This document shows positions 1 to 6,470 of a stretch of DNA of 11,637 nucleotides, piece after piece. The position numbers were made by a program, and so were the translations under genes. Source of the DNA: Betaproteobacteria bacterium (GTDB taxonomy: Bacteria > Pseudomonadota > Gammaproteobacteria > Burkholderiales > Burkholderiaceae_C); assembly GCA_025354965.1 (NCBI GenBank), contig JANXLW010000440.1, positions 1 to 11,637 on the forward strand, written 5' to 3'. The notes below the pieces were generated by a model. That model saw only the letters and a program-made list of their open reading frames with translations, was not told the origin of the DNA and searched no databases. How positions within the stretch are numbered: the first letter of the stretch is position 1; each line of letters opens with the position of its first letter.

Positions 1-623
1 GTAGCGACCACCTCGGAGGCATCGGTGACGCACTTGTACTGCATCATGGCGGCCCGCACAGCGGCATGAAAGACCCGCGGGCCGGACAGGATCTCAACAC
101 TCTGAATGAGCCCACCCTTGATCAGGATCTGCGCCTTGACGACACCCTCGGTGCCATCTTGTATGGCCTTGCGCGGCATCTCCGGGGCGACCTGGGTCGG
201 ACAGGCCAGCCCGATGGTAGTGCGCTTGGGTCCAATGACCACTGGCGCCGGCGGCGGCGGCGGTGCGATCACCACCGGCGCGGTGGGCAGCACCTGGGTC
301 GATTGAATGAACGGCGCGTTGGAGGTCACCGCCGGCGTCACCTCGGCCGGTGGCACATAAGGCGGCGGCGGTGCCTCCGTCTTGGTCATCTCCTTGGGTG
401 TTTCGATCTTCTTGGGCGGTGGCGGTGGTGGTGGCGGAATGATCACCTCCTGAATCACCACCGCCTCGAGCGGCTTTTTGATGAAGTTCAAGCCTTTTCT
501 GGCCATGCCCGAGACCAGCGCATAGCCCAGGAACGCATGCAAGGCCACCACAATGATCAAACCCTTGATCCGTCTTGAGGGATCCCTGGAGTCGTAGCGG
601 TAATCCAAGTCCAGTGTATTCAT
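1..623 (-). CDS. tonB: TonB family energy transducer, C-terminus cut off by window edge
   Basis: Periplasm-spanning protein that carries energy from the ExbB/ExbD motor to TonB-dependent outer-membrane receptors. 207 codons are visible. They show a short basic cytoplasmic N-terminus and one membrane anchor at about residues 21-41 containing His29, which matches the single functionally important His in the TonB anchor. A proline-rich spacer follows (eight consecutive Pro at 63-70, then further Pro/Lys/Glu stretches to about 130), then the start of the C-terminal domain from about 136 (Gly-Leu-Ala-Cys-Pro, then an alternating strand pattern to about 200). The ATG at 623-621 overlaps the TGA of the upstream exbD as ATGA, which fixes the start and implies translational coupling. 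Cys141 and Cys198 could form a periplasmic disulfide (inference). The stop lies beyond the left edge, so the final part of the domain is unseen. The family call is secure; whether this is the cell's main TonB is unknown. Confidence 0.93.
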   Translation of the reverse strand, partial: MNTLDLDYRYDSRDPSRRIKGLIIVVALHAFLGYALVSGMARKGLNFIKKPLEAVVIQEVIIPPPPPPPPKKIETPKEMTKTEAPPPPYVPPAEVTPAVTSNAPFIQSTQVLPTAPVVIAPPPPPAPVVIGPKRTTIGLACPTQVAPEMPRKAIQDGTEGVVKAQILIKGGLIQSVEILSGPRVFHAAVRAAMMQYKCVTDASEVVA

Positions 624-1048
624 TGCACAAACTGCTCCGCGCCGATGACGGCGATTTTGGTCAGACCGAGGCGCTTGGAACTCGACAGCACATTGGCAAA
701 GACAGCGTACTGCGAGGCCTTGTTGGGACGGATATGCACCTCGGGCTGGGGTTGCTGCGTCGCCAGCGCCTTCATCTTGTCATCGAGCTCACCGGCTCCT
801 ACCGCCAAACCCTGCCAATAGACGACGCTTTTGTCGTCAATATCGATTTGCACCTTCTCCGGCTTGACCAGATTGACCGGTGGTGTGCCCACCGGCATCT
901 CCAGGTTGACCGAGTGCAGCTGGATCGGAATCGTGATGATCAACATCACCAGCAGCACCAGCATCACATCAATCAGCGGCGTGGTGTTGATCTCCATCAT
1001 CACCTCGGGCTCACCCGAGGCGTTGGCGTTTCCTACGTTCATGGCCAT
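620..1048 (-). CDS. exbD: ExbD/TolR family proton-channel subunit, second paralogue
   Basis: Inner-membrane partner of ExbB in the TonB energising motor. The 142-residue protein has the family layout: a short acidic cytoplasmic N-terminus, then Asn-Thr-Thr-Pro-Leu-Ile-Asp (21-27) opening a single membrane helix to about residue 42, then a small periplasmic domain. Asp27 is the membrane aspartate expected to be protonated during proton flow. The start ATG has an AAGGA ribosome site 8 nt upstream (1057-1061); a second in-frame ATG two codons later is possible. It lies 53 nt after the first exbD and overlaps tonB by 4 nt. It shares the N-terminal Met-Asn-Val-Gly and the Thr-Thr-Pro-Leu-x-Asp core with the first exbD but diverges in the periplasmic half, so it is an older paralogue and not a recent duplicate. 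TolR is a weaker alternative because tonB is adjacent and no tolA, tolB or pal is visible. Confidence 0.93.
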   Translation of the reverse strand: MAMNVGNANASGEPEVMMEINTTPLIDVMLVLLVMLIITIPIQLHSVNLEMPVGTPPVNLVKPEKVQIDIDDKSVVYWQGLAVGAGELDDKMKALATQQPQPEVHIRPNKASQYAVFANVLSSSKRLGLTKIAVIGAEQFVQ

Positions 1049-1067
1049 GGGAAGATTCCTTCTGTCT

Positions 1068-1091
1068 TATTGTTCTATTGCTTTATTGTTT
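1068..1091. repeat. Three-copy 8-bp tandem repeat between the two exbD genes
   Basis: The plus strand reads TATTGTTC, TATTGCTT, TATTGTTT, followed by a partial TATC. The first five bases are identical in each copy and the period is exactly 8. It fills much of the 53-nt gap between the exbD genes and is very AT-rich compared with the surrounding GC-rich coding DNA. On the transcribed (minus) strand it is an A-rich, probably unstructured stretch 7 to 30 nt upstream of the AAGGA site of the second exbD. A role as a translation-enhancing single-stranded leader, or simple slippage-derived spacer, is inference. Confidence 0.6.
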
Positions 1092-1101
1092 TATCTTGGG
1101 C

Positions 1102-1533
1102 TCAGCCACCCAGCGGCGGCGGCTCGGTGATAAACGACACTTTGACAATACCGGCGCGCTGGCACGCCAGCAGCACCTTGCCAACCCCCTCATAGCGCGC
1201 ACTCAGGTCACCGCGCACCTGCACCTCGGGCTGGGGTTTCAAGTGCGAGACCTTCTTGAGCTTGTCGACCAGCGCGTCCACATTGTTGATGCGCGCCTCG
1301 TACCAGTAGATGTTGCTGGCGGCATCGACCGAGATGATGATGTTCTCGGGCTTGGTCTCACGCACTTCGACGCGTTCTTTGGGCAAGGCCACCGCAATCG
1401 AGGTGGTGACCACCGGGATGGTGATCAAAAAGATGATCAGCAGCACCAGCATCACATCCACCAGCGGGGTGGTGTTGATGGCCGACATGACGGCGTCGTC
1501 ACCGTCCTCGCTGGCGCCTACGTTCATGGACAT
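1102..1533 (-). CDS. exbD: ExbD/TolR family proton-channel subunit, first paralogue
   Basis: Second type of ExbD in the same TonB energising cluster. The protein has 143 residues from the ATG at 1533-1531. An open frame extends 24 codons further upstream, but those codons overlap the end of exbB and encode no family-like sequence; the chosen start gives Met-Ser-Met-Asn-Val-Gly, matching the paralogue, with a GAGAG ribosome site about 8 nt upstream. Asn-Thr-Thr-Pro-Leu-Val-Asp at 20-26 opens the membrane helix (to about 42), and Asp26 is the expected protonatable residue. The periplasmic part includes Lys-Pro-Gln-Pro-Glu-Val-Gln-Val-Arg (99-107), also present in similar form in the paralogue. 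The C-terminus ends in Pro-Pro-Pro-Leu-Gly-Gly. The gap to the exbB stop is 10 nt, so co-transcription is very likely. Confidence 0.93.
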   Translation of the reverse strand: MSMNVGASEDGDDAVMSAINTTPLVDVMLVLLIIFLITIPVVTTSIAVALPKERVEVRETKPENIIISVDAASNIYWYEARINNVDALVDKLKKVSHLKPQPEVQVRGDLSARYEGVGKVLLACQRAGIVKVSFITEPPPLGG

Positions 1534-1543
1534 AAACGCTCTC

Positions 1544-2407
1544 TCAGTTGTGTTTGATGGTACCCAGCACCACCGCATGCAAGTCGTTGCTGAAGGCGCG
1601 CACATCGTCCATCACGGCCTTGTTGCGGCGCACCAGCCAGTTGTAGGCCAGCACGGCGGGCACCGCCACGGCCAGACCGATGGCAGTCATGATCAATGCT
1701 TCACCGACCGGACCGGCCACTTTGTCGATGGAGGCCTGGCCCGAGATGCCGATGGCGGTCAGGGCGTGGTAGATGCCCCAGACGGTGCCGAAGAGGCCGA
1801 CAAACGGGGAGGTCGAGCCCACCGTGGCCAAAAAGGCCAGGCCGCCCTGGGTGTTGCTCTGGATGCGCTCGACGGCGCGCTGGATGCCCATGGCGATCCA
1901 GTCGTTGAGCGGCACATGACCCATCAGGCCATCATGCTTTTTGACGGCGTTGCTGGCAGCATCGGCCATGAAGCGAAACGGGCTTTTGGCATCCAGCGCG
2001 GCAGCACCCTGCAACACGGTACCGGCCGACCAGAAGTCGCGCGCGGCGGCCTTGGCCTGGCGGTTCATCTTGGCTTGCTCCAGGACTTTGACGATCATGA
2101 TGTACCAGCTGCCCACGCTCATGATGAGCAGCAGCAAGAGCACGGTTTTGGTGACGGCGTCGGAGTTCTTCCACAGGGCTTCGATGCCGTAGGGGTTGTC
2201 CAGGGCGTCGGCGCCTTTCTTGGCAGCAGCATCGGGGGCCTTGACTTCGGCCGCACTGCCGGGGGTCGCAGCCTCAGGCGCTGGCGGCGCGGTTGTGGCT
2301 GCAGGGGGGGTGGCCGGCTGCGCTTGCGCCAGCGCCGCTGTCAGGGGCAGGGCCAGGCTCAGTGCGCAGGCACAGGACACCAGGATTCGGGGTAGGTTGT
2401 TTCGCAC
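1544..2407 (-). CDS. exbB: ExbB/TolQ/MotA family proton-channel protein
   Basis: Inner-membrane pentamer-forming subunit of the TonB energising motor. I take the GTG at 2407-2405 as start (287 residues): it has AAAGGA 6 nt upstream, and the protein then begins with a clean signal peptide (Arg2, hydrophobic 8-25, Ala-rich cleavage region near 25-29). An in-frame ATG at 2449 adds 14 residues but has no good ribosome site. After the signal comes an Ala/Pro-rich segment (about 30-68) and three membrane helices at about 87-107, 189-215 and 234-256. Gly-Glu-Ala-Leu-Ile at 235-239 includes Glu236, equivalent to Glu176 of E. coli ExbB, the key membrane carboxylate. The Pro-Phe-Val-Gly-Leu-Phe-Gly-Thr-Val-Trp-Gly stretch (201-211) is a family hallmark. 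The gene opens the exbB-exbD-exbD-tonB block. The N-terminal extension is longer than in E. coli ExbB (244 residues) but such extended forms are common in proteobacteria. Confidence 0.93.
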   Translation of the reverse strand: MRNNLPRILVSCACALSLALPLTAALAQAQPATPPAATTAPPAPEAATPGSAAEVKAPDAAAKKGADALDNPYGIEALWKNSDAVTKTVLLLLLIMSVGSWYIMIVKVLEQAKMNRQAKAAARDFWSAGTVLQGAAALDAKSPFRFMADAASNAVKKHDGLMGHVPLNDWIAMGIQRAVERIQSNTQGGLAFLATVGSTSPFVGLFGTVWGIYHALTAIGISGQASIDKVAGPVGEALIMTAIGLAVAVPAVLAYNWLVRRNKAVMDDVRAFSNDLHAVVLGTIKHN

Positions 2408-2413
2408 TCTAGT

Positions 2414-2419
2414 TCCTTT
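2414..2419 (-). promoter_or_regulatory. Ribosome binding site supporting the exbB GTG start
   Basis: The minus strand carries AAAGGA, then a 6-nt spacer (ACTAGA), then GTG. This is a near-ideal Shine-Dalgarno for the GTG at 2407. The upstream in-frame ATG at 2449 is preceded only by a C-rich sequence with no purine-rich site. The site therefore decides the start. Confidence 0.7.
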
Positions 2420-2510
2420 TACAAACGGGGTTGGGGCAAACCTGTTCATTGGCTGGTGGCGCCCGGAAAATCAAAGACGTAAGTATAGGGGACGAAGGTT
2501 GGCATGATTT

Positions 2511-3812
2511 TTAGATCACGCTGTCAAACATCATCACAGCAACTTGGTCGCCCGCAGCGACATCCCCCTGCGCGTGATGAAGCACAATCAGACCGTTGGC
2601 CTGCACCATCGAACTCAGTACCCCCGAGCCCTGGTTGCCTATGACTTTGACGCCCAGCGCCCCATCTGACAAGGTAGCGACAATGCCACGCTGGTACTCG
2701 GTACGGCCTGGCTTTTTGCGCAGAGGTGTCAGGCTGCGTGCTTGGAGCAGCGGGGCTGGTGTCGCAGTGCTGCCCATCATCTGCAGCAAGGCGGGACGCA
2801 CAAAAGCCAGAAAAGTCACCATGACTGCCACCGGGTTGCCTGGCAGACCGAATAGCACAGCCGCGTCAGACGATACCGATTTATTTTTAAGAATGCGACC
2901 CACAGCCATTGGGCGGCCCGGTCGCATTGCAATTTTCCAGAACGCAACATCTCCCAATTTTTTCATCATCGTCCTGGTGTAGTCGGCTTCTCCGACACTG
3001 ACACCGCCGCTGGTGATAATGGCATCCGCCACGCCCGCTGCGCGCATGAATGCTGCCTCCAGCAACGCCGGCTGGTCGCGCACCACACCCAAGTCAATCA
3101 CTTCGCAGCCCAAGCGCATCAGCAGACCCATGACGGTGTATCGATTACTGTCGTACACGGCGCCTTCTCGAGGTGCCTCCCCAAGGCTCAAAATCTCGTC
3201 CCCGGTAGAAAAGTAGGCGACTCGAAGTTTGCGCCACACCGAAACCTGTTCAATTCCCAAACTGGCCAGCAGTCCAACTGCCGCAGGCGTGAGCAGTTGC
3301 CCCTTGCGCAACGCAGGTTGGCCTTGAATGAGATCTTCACCAAGTTTTCGACGGTTGTCACCGGTTTGAAGCAAGCCCTTCGGGATGACGACAGCCATGT
3401 CATGGAAGTCTGGGCTGCGGGTCACGAACTCTTGCGGCACCACAGTGTTGAGCCCGGTGGGCATGATGGCCCCGGTCATGATCTTTACGCATTCGCCTGA
3501 TCGGGCCACGCCTTGCCAGGCTTTTCCGGCAAATGCTGTTCCTACCACTTTCAGGTTCAAAGGCGCTTGTGCCGATAGCTGTGCGCCATCAAAAGCATAG
3601 CCGTCCATGGCCGAGTTGTCGTGCGGGGGCACGTTGATGGGGGAGATCAGATCCTGGGACAGTACGCGGCCCAGAGCCTGGACGAGAGTCACGCTTTCTT
3701 CGTCAGCGACGGGTTCGACCAACTTTGACAAAAATGCGTTTACCGTGCTGACGCTCAAGGCAAACGGATCATAGCCTTCCAACTCAGCCGCGATTGCATC
3801 CACGGTTTTCAT
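2511..3812 (-). CDS. moeA: Molybdopterin molybdotransferase MoeA
   Basis: Inserts molybdate into adenylylated molybdopterin, the last general step of molybdenum cofactor synthesis, in the cytoplasm. The 433 residues are in the usual range (E. coli 411). Motifs in order: Pro-Pro-His-Asp-Asn-Ser-Ala-Met-Asp-Gly-Tyr-Ala (62-73), the MoeA N-terminal signature with Asp70; Met-Thr-Gly-Ala (112-115); Ser-Thr-Gly-Asp-Glu (202-206); Thr-Ser-Gly-Gly-Val-Ser (267-272) with Gly-Glu-Ala-Asp277, in the MPT-binding domain; Gly-Leu-Pro-Gly-Asn-Pro (322-327). The final roughly 80 residues form the C-terminal beta domain of MoeA. The ATG at 3812 begins 2 nt after the mobA stop. A short hydrophilic insert (Lys-Asn-Lys-Ser-Val-Ser-Ser-Asp, 309-316) precedes the Gly-Leu-Pro-Gly motif. 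No terminator is visible between moeA and exbB, so read-through into exbB is possible. Confidence 0.96.
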   Translation of the reverse strand: MKTVDAIAAELEGYDPFALSVSTVNAFLSKLVEPVADEESVTLVQALGRVLSQDLISPINVPPHDNSAMDGYAFDGAQLSAQAPLNLKVVGTAFAGKAWQGVARSGECVKIMTGAIMPTGLNTVVPQEFVTRSPDFHDMAVVIPKGLLQTGDNRRKLGEDLIQGQPALRKGQLLTPAAVGLLASLGIEQVSVWRKLRVAYFSTGDEILSLGEAPREGAVYDSNRYTVMGLLMRLGCEVIDLGVVRDQPALLEAAFMRAAGVADAIITSGGVSVGEADYTRTMMKKLGDVAFWKIAMRPGRPMAVGRILKNKSVSSDAAVLFGLPGNPVAVMVTFLAFVRPALLQMMGSTATPAPLLQARSLTPLRKKPGRTEYQRGIVATLSDGALGVKVIGNQGSGVLSSMVQANGLIVLHHAQGDVAAGDQVAVMMFDSVI

Positions 3813-3814
3813 TC

Positions 3815-4447
3815 TCAGGTGTTTTCCAGCTGTCGCAGTTCAGCCAGCGTATTGGCGTTGAGAAATGCACGGGGGTCGTCACCTGGCAAGTCAAACGCCA
3901 CGATCACTGTTTTGTGCAGGGCGGTCCAGGCGTCAATCTTGCGCCCACCGCTCTGCGTGAACTTCACCAGGCTTTCCAGCAACGCCACACGCAACAGACA
4001 AAAAACAGGTTGGGTGCGAACTTGTGACTGGCCGTTCTCATCGATTTCGGCAGCCGCGGCCATTGCAATATCGGCGTCGCCCTTATTCTCAAAGGCCTTG
4101 GCCAGCCTTGGCACCAGATCCAGCGGCAGCAGTGGCGTGTCGCATGGGACTGTCACCAGAAACGACGTTTCGCAGCGTTCAAGCCCGGTCAGAAAACCCG
4201 CCAGTGGCCCAGCGTAATCGGCCAGTCCATCCGGCCAGACCGAGGCACCAAAAGACTCATAAGCGGCCAGATTGCGGTTGGCGTTGATCATGATTGACCC
4301 TACAGCCCCCCCGATTTGCAGACGCGTTAGTGCGTGCAGCGCCAAGGGCATGCCTTTGAAAGTCTCCAGGCCTTTGTCTACGCCGCCCATGCGGGAGCCA
4401 CGTCCGCCGGCCAGAATCAGAGCGGTAATGTCATCAGGGTTGATCAC
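3815..4447 (-). CDS. mobA: Molybdenum cofactor guanylyltransferase MobA
   Basis: Transfers GMP from GTP to molybdenum cofactor, giving the guanine dinucleotide form (MGD) needed by DMSO-reductase-family enzymes such as nitrate reductase and formate dehydrogenase. 210 residues, in the normal range. The N-terminal nucleotide-binding loop is Leu-Ala-Gly-Gly-Arg-Gly-Ser-Arg-Met-Gly-Gly-Val-Asp-Lys-Gly (12-26), with Lys25. Gly-Pro-Leu-Ala-Gly is at 80-84, Pro-Cys-Asp-Thr-Pro at 101-105 with Asp103 as metal ligand, and Phe-Leu-Asn-Ala-Asn-Thr at 195-200. The start is GTG at 4447-4445, one base after the moaA stop, with AGGCGG 5 nt upstream lying in the last codons of moaA. That arrangement implies translational coupling. 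The presence of mobA implies that the host makes at least one MGD-dependent enzyme. Confidence 0.95.
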   Translation of the reverse strand: MINPDDITALILAGGRGSRMGGVDKGLETFKGMPLALHALTRLQIGGAVGSIMINANRNLAAYESFGASVWPDGLADYAGPLAGFLTGLERCETSFLVTVPCDTPLLPLDLVPRLAKAFENKGDADIAMAAAAEIDENGQSQVRTQPVFCLLRVALLESLVKFTQSGGRKIDAWTALHKTVIVAFDLPGDDPRAFLNANTLAELRQLENT

Positions 4448-4448
4448 C

Positions 4449-5609
4449 TCAGCCGCCTATATAGCTCATTTCAACACGGCGTTGTCCGTTTCCATTGTCA
4501 GCTGCCATGGCGCTGCGCAACTCGGAGTATTGGTCGCCGCGGTTCTGCCAGATATGACCGATCGCGGACGCCAGGTCAGCATCCGATGCCTGGGCGCGAA
4601 TGAGTGAGCGCAAGTCGTAGCCCCGAGAGGCAAACAGGCACAAATACAGTTTTCCTTCGGTGGACAGGCGAGCACGATTACAGTCGCCGCAGAATGCCTG
4701 CGTCACGCTGCTGATCACACCGATTTCACCGGCTGCCACATCGTGCTTGCCACTCACGTTGGCGTAGCCCCAACGCTCCGCGGTTTCGCCAGGCGCAGAG
4801 GGTTCCAGTTGCACCAGCGGCAATTCGGTATGAACGAGTTTGACCACCTCACTTGATGGCAACACCTCGTTCATGCGCCAGCCGTTGGTGGCGCCGACAT
4901 CCATGTACTCAATAAAGCGCAGCACGATGCCGCTGCCTCTGAAGCGTCGTGCCATCGGTAAAATCTCATGCTCGTTGGTGCCGCGCTTCACCACCATGTT
5001 GATCTTGATCGGACCCAGACCGGCATCCTGCGCCGCTTCAATGCCGGCCAGCACGTCGGCCACCGGAAAGTCCACATCGTTCATGCTGCGGAACACCGCG
5101 TCGTCCAATCCATCCAGACTGACCGTCACGCGCTGCAGGCCCGCCGTCTTGAGAAGTGTGGCTTTGCGCGCCAATAGAGAGCCGTTGGTGGTGAGTGTCA
5201 AGTCTAATGGTAAACCCTCAACGGTACGCAGCGTCGCCAATTGTTCAATCAGTCGCTCAATATTTTTGCGCAATAGAGGCTCACCACCAGTCAGGCGAAT
5301 TTTCTGCACGCCATGTGCCACGAATACCTTCGCAACACGGGTGACTTCCTCGAAAGTAAGCAGCGCGTTGTGCGGCAAGTATGAATAGTCTTTGTCGAAG
5401 ACTTCTTTAGGCATGCAGTAATTACAGCGAAAGTTGCAGCGATCTGTAACGCTGATGCGCAAATCGCGCAGGGGCCGTCCGCGGGTGTCGGAAAGCAGAC
5501 CATTGGCGATGATTTTGGCATTGGACAAAAAGGCGGCGTCAGGCGTGCGCGGCAAAGATGAACGCTGGTCAAGTAAGGGCACAACACGCCGCATATGTCG
5601 TTCAGTCAT
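4449..5609 (-). CDS. moaA: GTP 3',8-cyclase MoaA (radical SAM)
   Basis: First enzyme of molybdenum cofactor synthesis: uses S-adenosylmethionine radical chemistry to convert GTP to 3',8-cyclo-7,8-dihydro-GTP. 386 residues. The N-terminal radical SAM cluster is Cys58-X3-Cys62-X2-Cys65, within Thr-Asp-Arg-Cys-Asn-Phe-Arg-Cys-Asn-Tyr-Cys. The SAM-contact motif is Thr-Gly-Gly-Glu-Pro (107-111). The second 4Fe-4S cluster, which binds GTP, is Cys307-X2-Cys310-X13-Cys324. The C-terminus ends in Gly-Gly, as MoaA requires. About 45 residues precede the radical SAM domain, somewhat more than in E. coli. The ATG at 5609 and the ATG at 5594 are both possible starts, and neither has a strong ribosome site. 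It is followed immediately by mobA. The partner MoaC and the molybdopterin synthase genes are not in the window. Confidence 0.96.
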   Translation of the reverse strand: MTERHMRRVVPLLDQRSSLPRTPDAAFLSNAKIIANGLLSDTRGRPLRDLRISVTDRCNFRCNYCMPKEVFDKDYSYLPHNALLTFEEVTRVAKVFVAHGVQKIRLTGGEPLLRKNIERLIEQLATLRTVEGLPLDLTLTTNGSLLARKATLLKTAGLQRVTVSLDGLDDAVFRSMNDVDFPVADVLAGIEAAQDAGLGPIKINMVVKRGTNEHEILPMARRFRGSGIVLRFIEYMDVGATNGWRMNEVLPSSEVVKLVHTELPLVQLEPSAPGETAERWGYANVSGKHDVAAGEIGVISSVTQAFCGDCNRARLSTEGKLYLCLFASRGYDLRSLIRAQASDADLASAIGHIWQNRGDQYSELRSAMAADNGNGQRRVEMSYIGG

Positions 5610-5635
5610 GGTGGCGTCGAGTCTTCGTTTGAGGC

Positions 5636-6397
5636 TTAAACACAGCGTGCCCCATCAACCTCAAGGCATACGCCACTGATGAAAGCGGCTTCGTCGCTGG
5701 CCAGGTACAAAGCAGCGTTGGCGACATCCAGTGCGGTGGAAAATCGGCCCAACGGAATGCTGGAGCGAAATTTGGCCTTGCGTTCTTCAGTCAGCGGTCC
5801 GCCAGCAAATTCCGTTGCCAGCCCGGTGTCGGGGTTGAAGACCGGATTGATGCAATTCACCCGAATATTGTCGGGACCGAGTTCTGCCGCCAAAGACTTG
5901 GAGGTAGTGATCACTGCGCCTTTGGAGCCGTTGTACCAGGTCAGACCGGGGCGCGGACGCACGCCGGCGGTGGAAGCAATGTTGATGAAGCTGCCACCAC
6001 CTTGGGAGCGGAACACCGGTGTGGCGTGAATTGTCGAGAGATAAATGCTTTTGACGTTGACGGCGTAACACTTGTCGAATTCTTCTTCGGTTACTTCCAG
6101 AGCAGGGCGATTACGGTGCGTCCAGCCTGCGTTGTTGACAATCACGTCCAGCCGGCCATGACGCTGGACCGCAGCGGCCACCAGCGCCCGGACGTCTTCG
6201 GACTTGGTGACGTTGGCCAAAAAGAACGAAGCGTTGCCACCTGCGGCCACAATTTCTGCGACCACCCTGTTACCCATCGCTGCGTTGACATCGTTGACGA
6301 TGACCTTGGCTCCTTCCGCGCCCAGCCGTTTCGCGATACCCTCACCAATGCCCCCACCAGCACCGGTCACGATGATGGACTTATTGTGAACGCGCAT
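5636..6397 (-). CDS. Short-chain dehydrogenase/reductase (SDR, classical type)
   Basis: NAD(P)-dependent oxidoreductase, probably cytoplasmic; the substrate cannot be read from the sequence. The 253-residue classical SDR shows Thr-Gly-Ala-Gly-Gly-Gly-Ile-Gly (11-18) for cofactor binding, Asn-Asn-Ala-Gly (88-91), and the tetrad Asn114, Ser142, Tyr155, Lys159 (Tyr-Asn-Gly-Ser-Lys). Asp36 at the end of the second strand suggests NAD rather than NADP preference. The C-terminus reads Val-Asp-Gly-Ala-Arg where most relatives have Val-Asp-Gly-Gly. I choose the ATG at 6397 because AAGGCGG lies 6 nt upstream; a TTG two codons earlier is less likely. It sits 26 nt before moaA and 73 nt after the unknown 189-residue gene. 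The nearby aldehyde dehydrogenase suggests a shared alcohol/aldehyde oxidation role, which is inference. FabG-like or glucose-dehydrogenase-like labels would also fit the sequence. Confidence 0.9.
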   Translation of the reverse strand: MRVHNKSIIVTGAGGGIGEGIAKRLGAEGAKVIVNDVNAAMGNRVVAEIVAAGGNASFFLANVTKSEDVRALVAAAVQRHGRLDVIVNNAGWTHRNRPALEVTEEEFDKCYAVNVKSIYLSTIHATPVFRSQGGGSFINIASTAGVRPRPGLTWYNGSKGAVITTSKSLAAELGPDNIRVNCINPVFNPDTGLATEFAGGPLTEERKAKFRSSIPLGRFSTALDVANAALYLASDEAAFISGVCLEVDGARCV

Positions 6398-6403
6398 GGT
6401 CAA

Positions 6404-6410
6404 CCGCCTT
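6404..6410 (-). promoter_or_regulatory. Ribosome binding site fixing the SDR start
   Basis: The minus strand has AAGGCGG followed by a 6-nt spacer and the ATG at 6397. This favours that ATG over the TTG at 6403, which lies inside the spacer and directly abuts the purine-rich site. Confidence 0.65.
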
Positions 6411-6470
6411 GATGCTGCTGGGTTGGAGAAGACTCGAAGAACTGTCGGCTTCGAATGAGGAGCTGCCTGA

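Noticed and set aside
94..630. Minus-strand open frame overlapping tonB in another frame
   Set aside because: The adjacent frame starting at 623 gives the full TonB architecture (anchor, proline spacer, C-terminal domain). This one gives low-complexity Gly/Asp/Ala sequence.
1310..2395. Long plus-strand open frame of 361 codons opposite exbB and the first exbD
   Set aside because: It is antisense to two well-identified genes, and its translation is rich in His, Gly, Gln and Asp without any domain. High GC at third codon positions creates such shadow frames.
2482..2487. TATACT on the minus strand as a -10 box for exbB
   Set aside because: It has no acceptable -35 hexamer at 16-18 nt, so I do not list it as a promoter, although exbB may well have one in this 103-nt gap.
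2408..2510. Fur box upstream of exbB
   Set aside because: TonB systems are often iron-regulated, but I found no GATAATGATAATCATTATC-like sequence in the gap on either strand.
6434..6454. TCGAAG and CTTCGA inverted repeat between the unknown gene and the SDR
   Set aside because: A 6-bp stem with a 9-nt loop and no U-tract is too weak for a terminator and is expected by chance.
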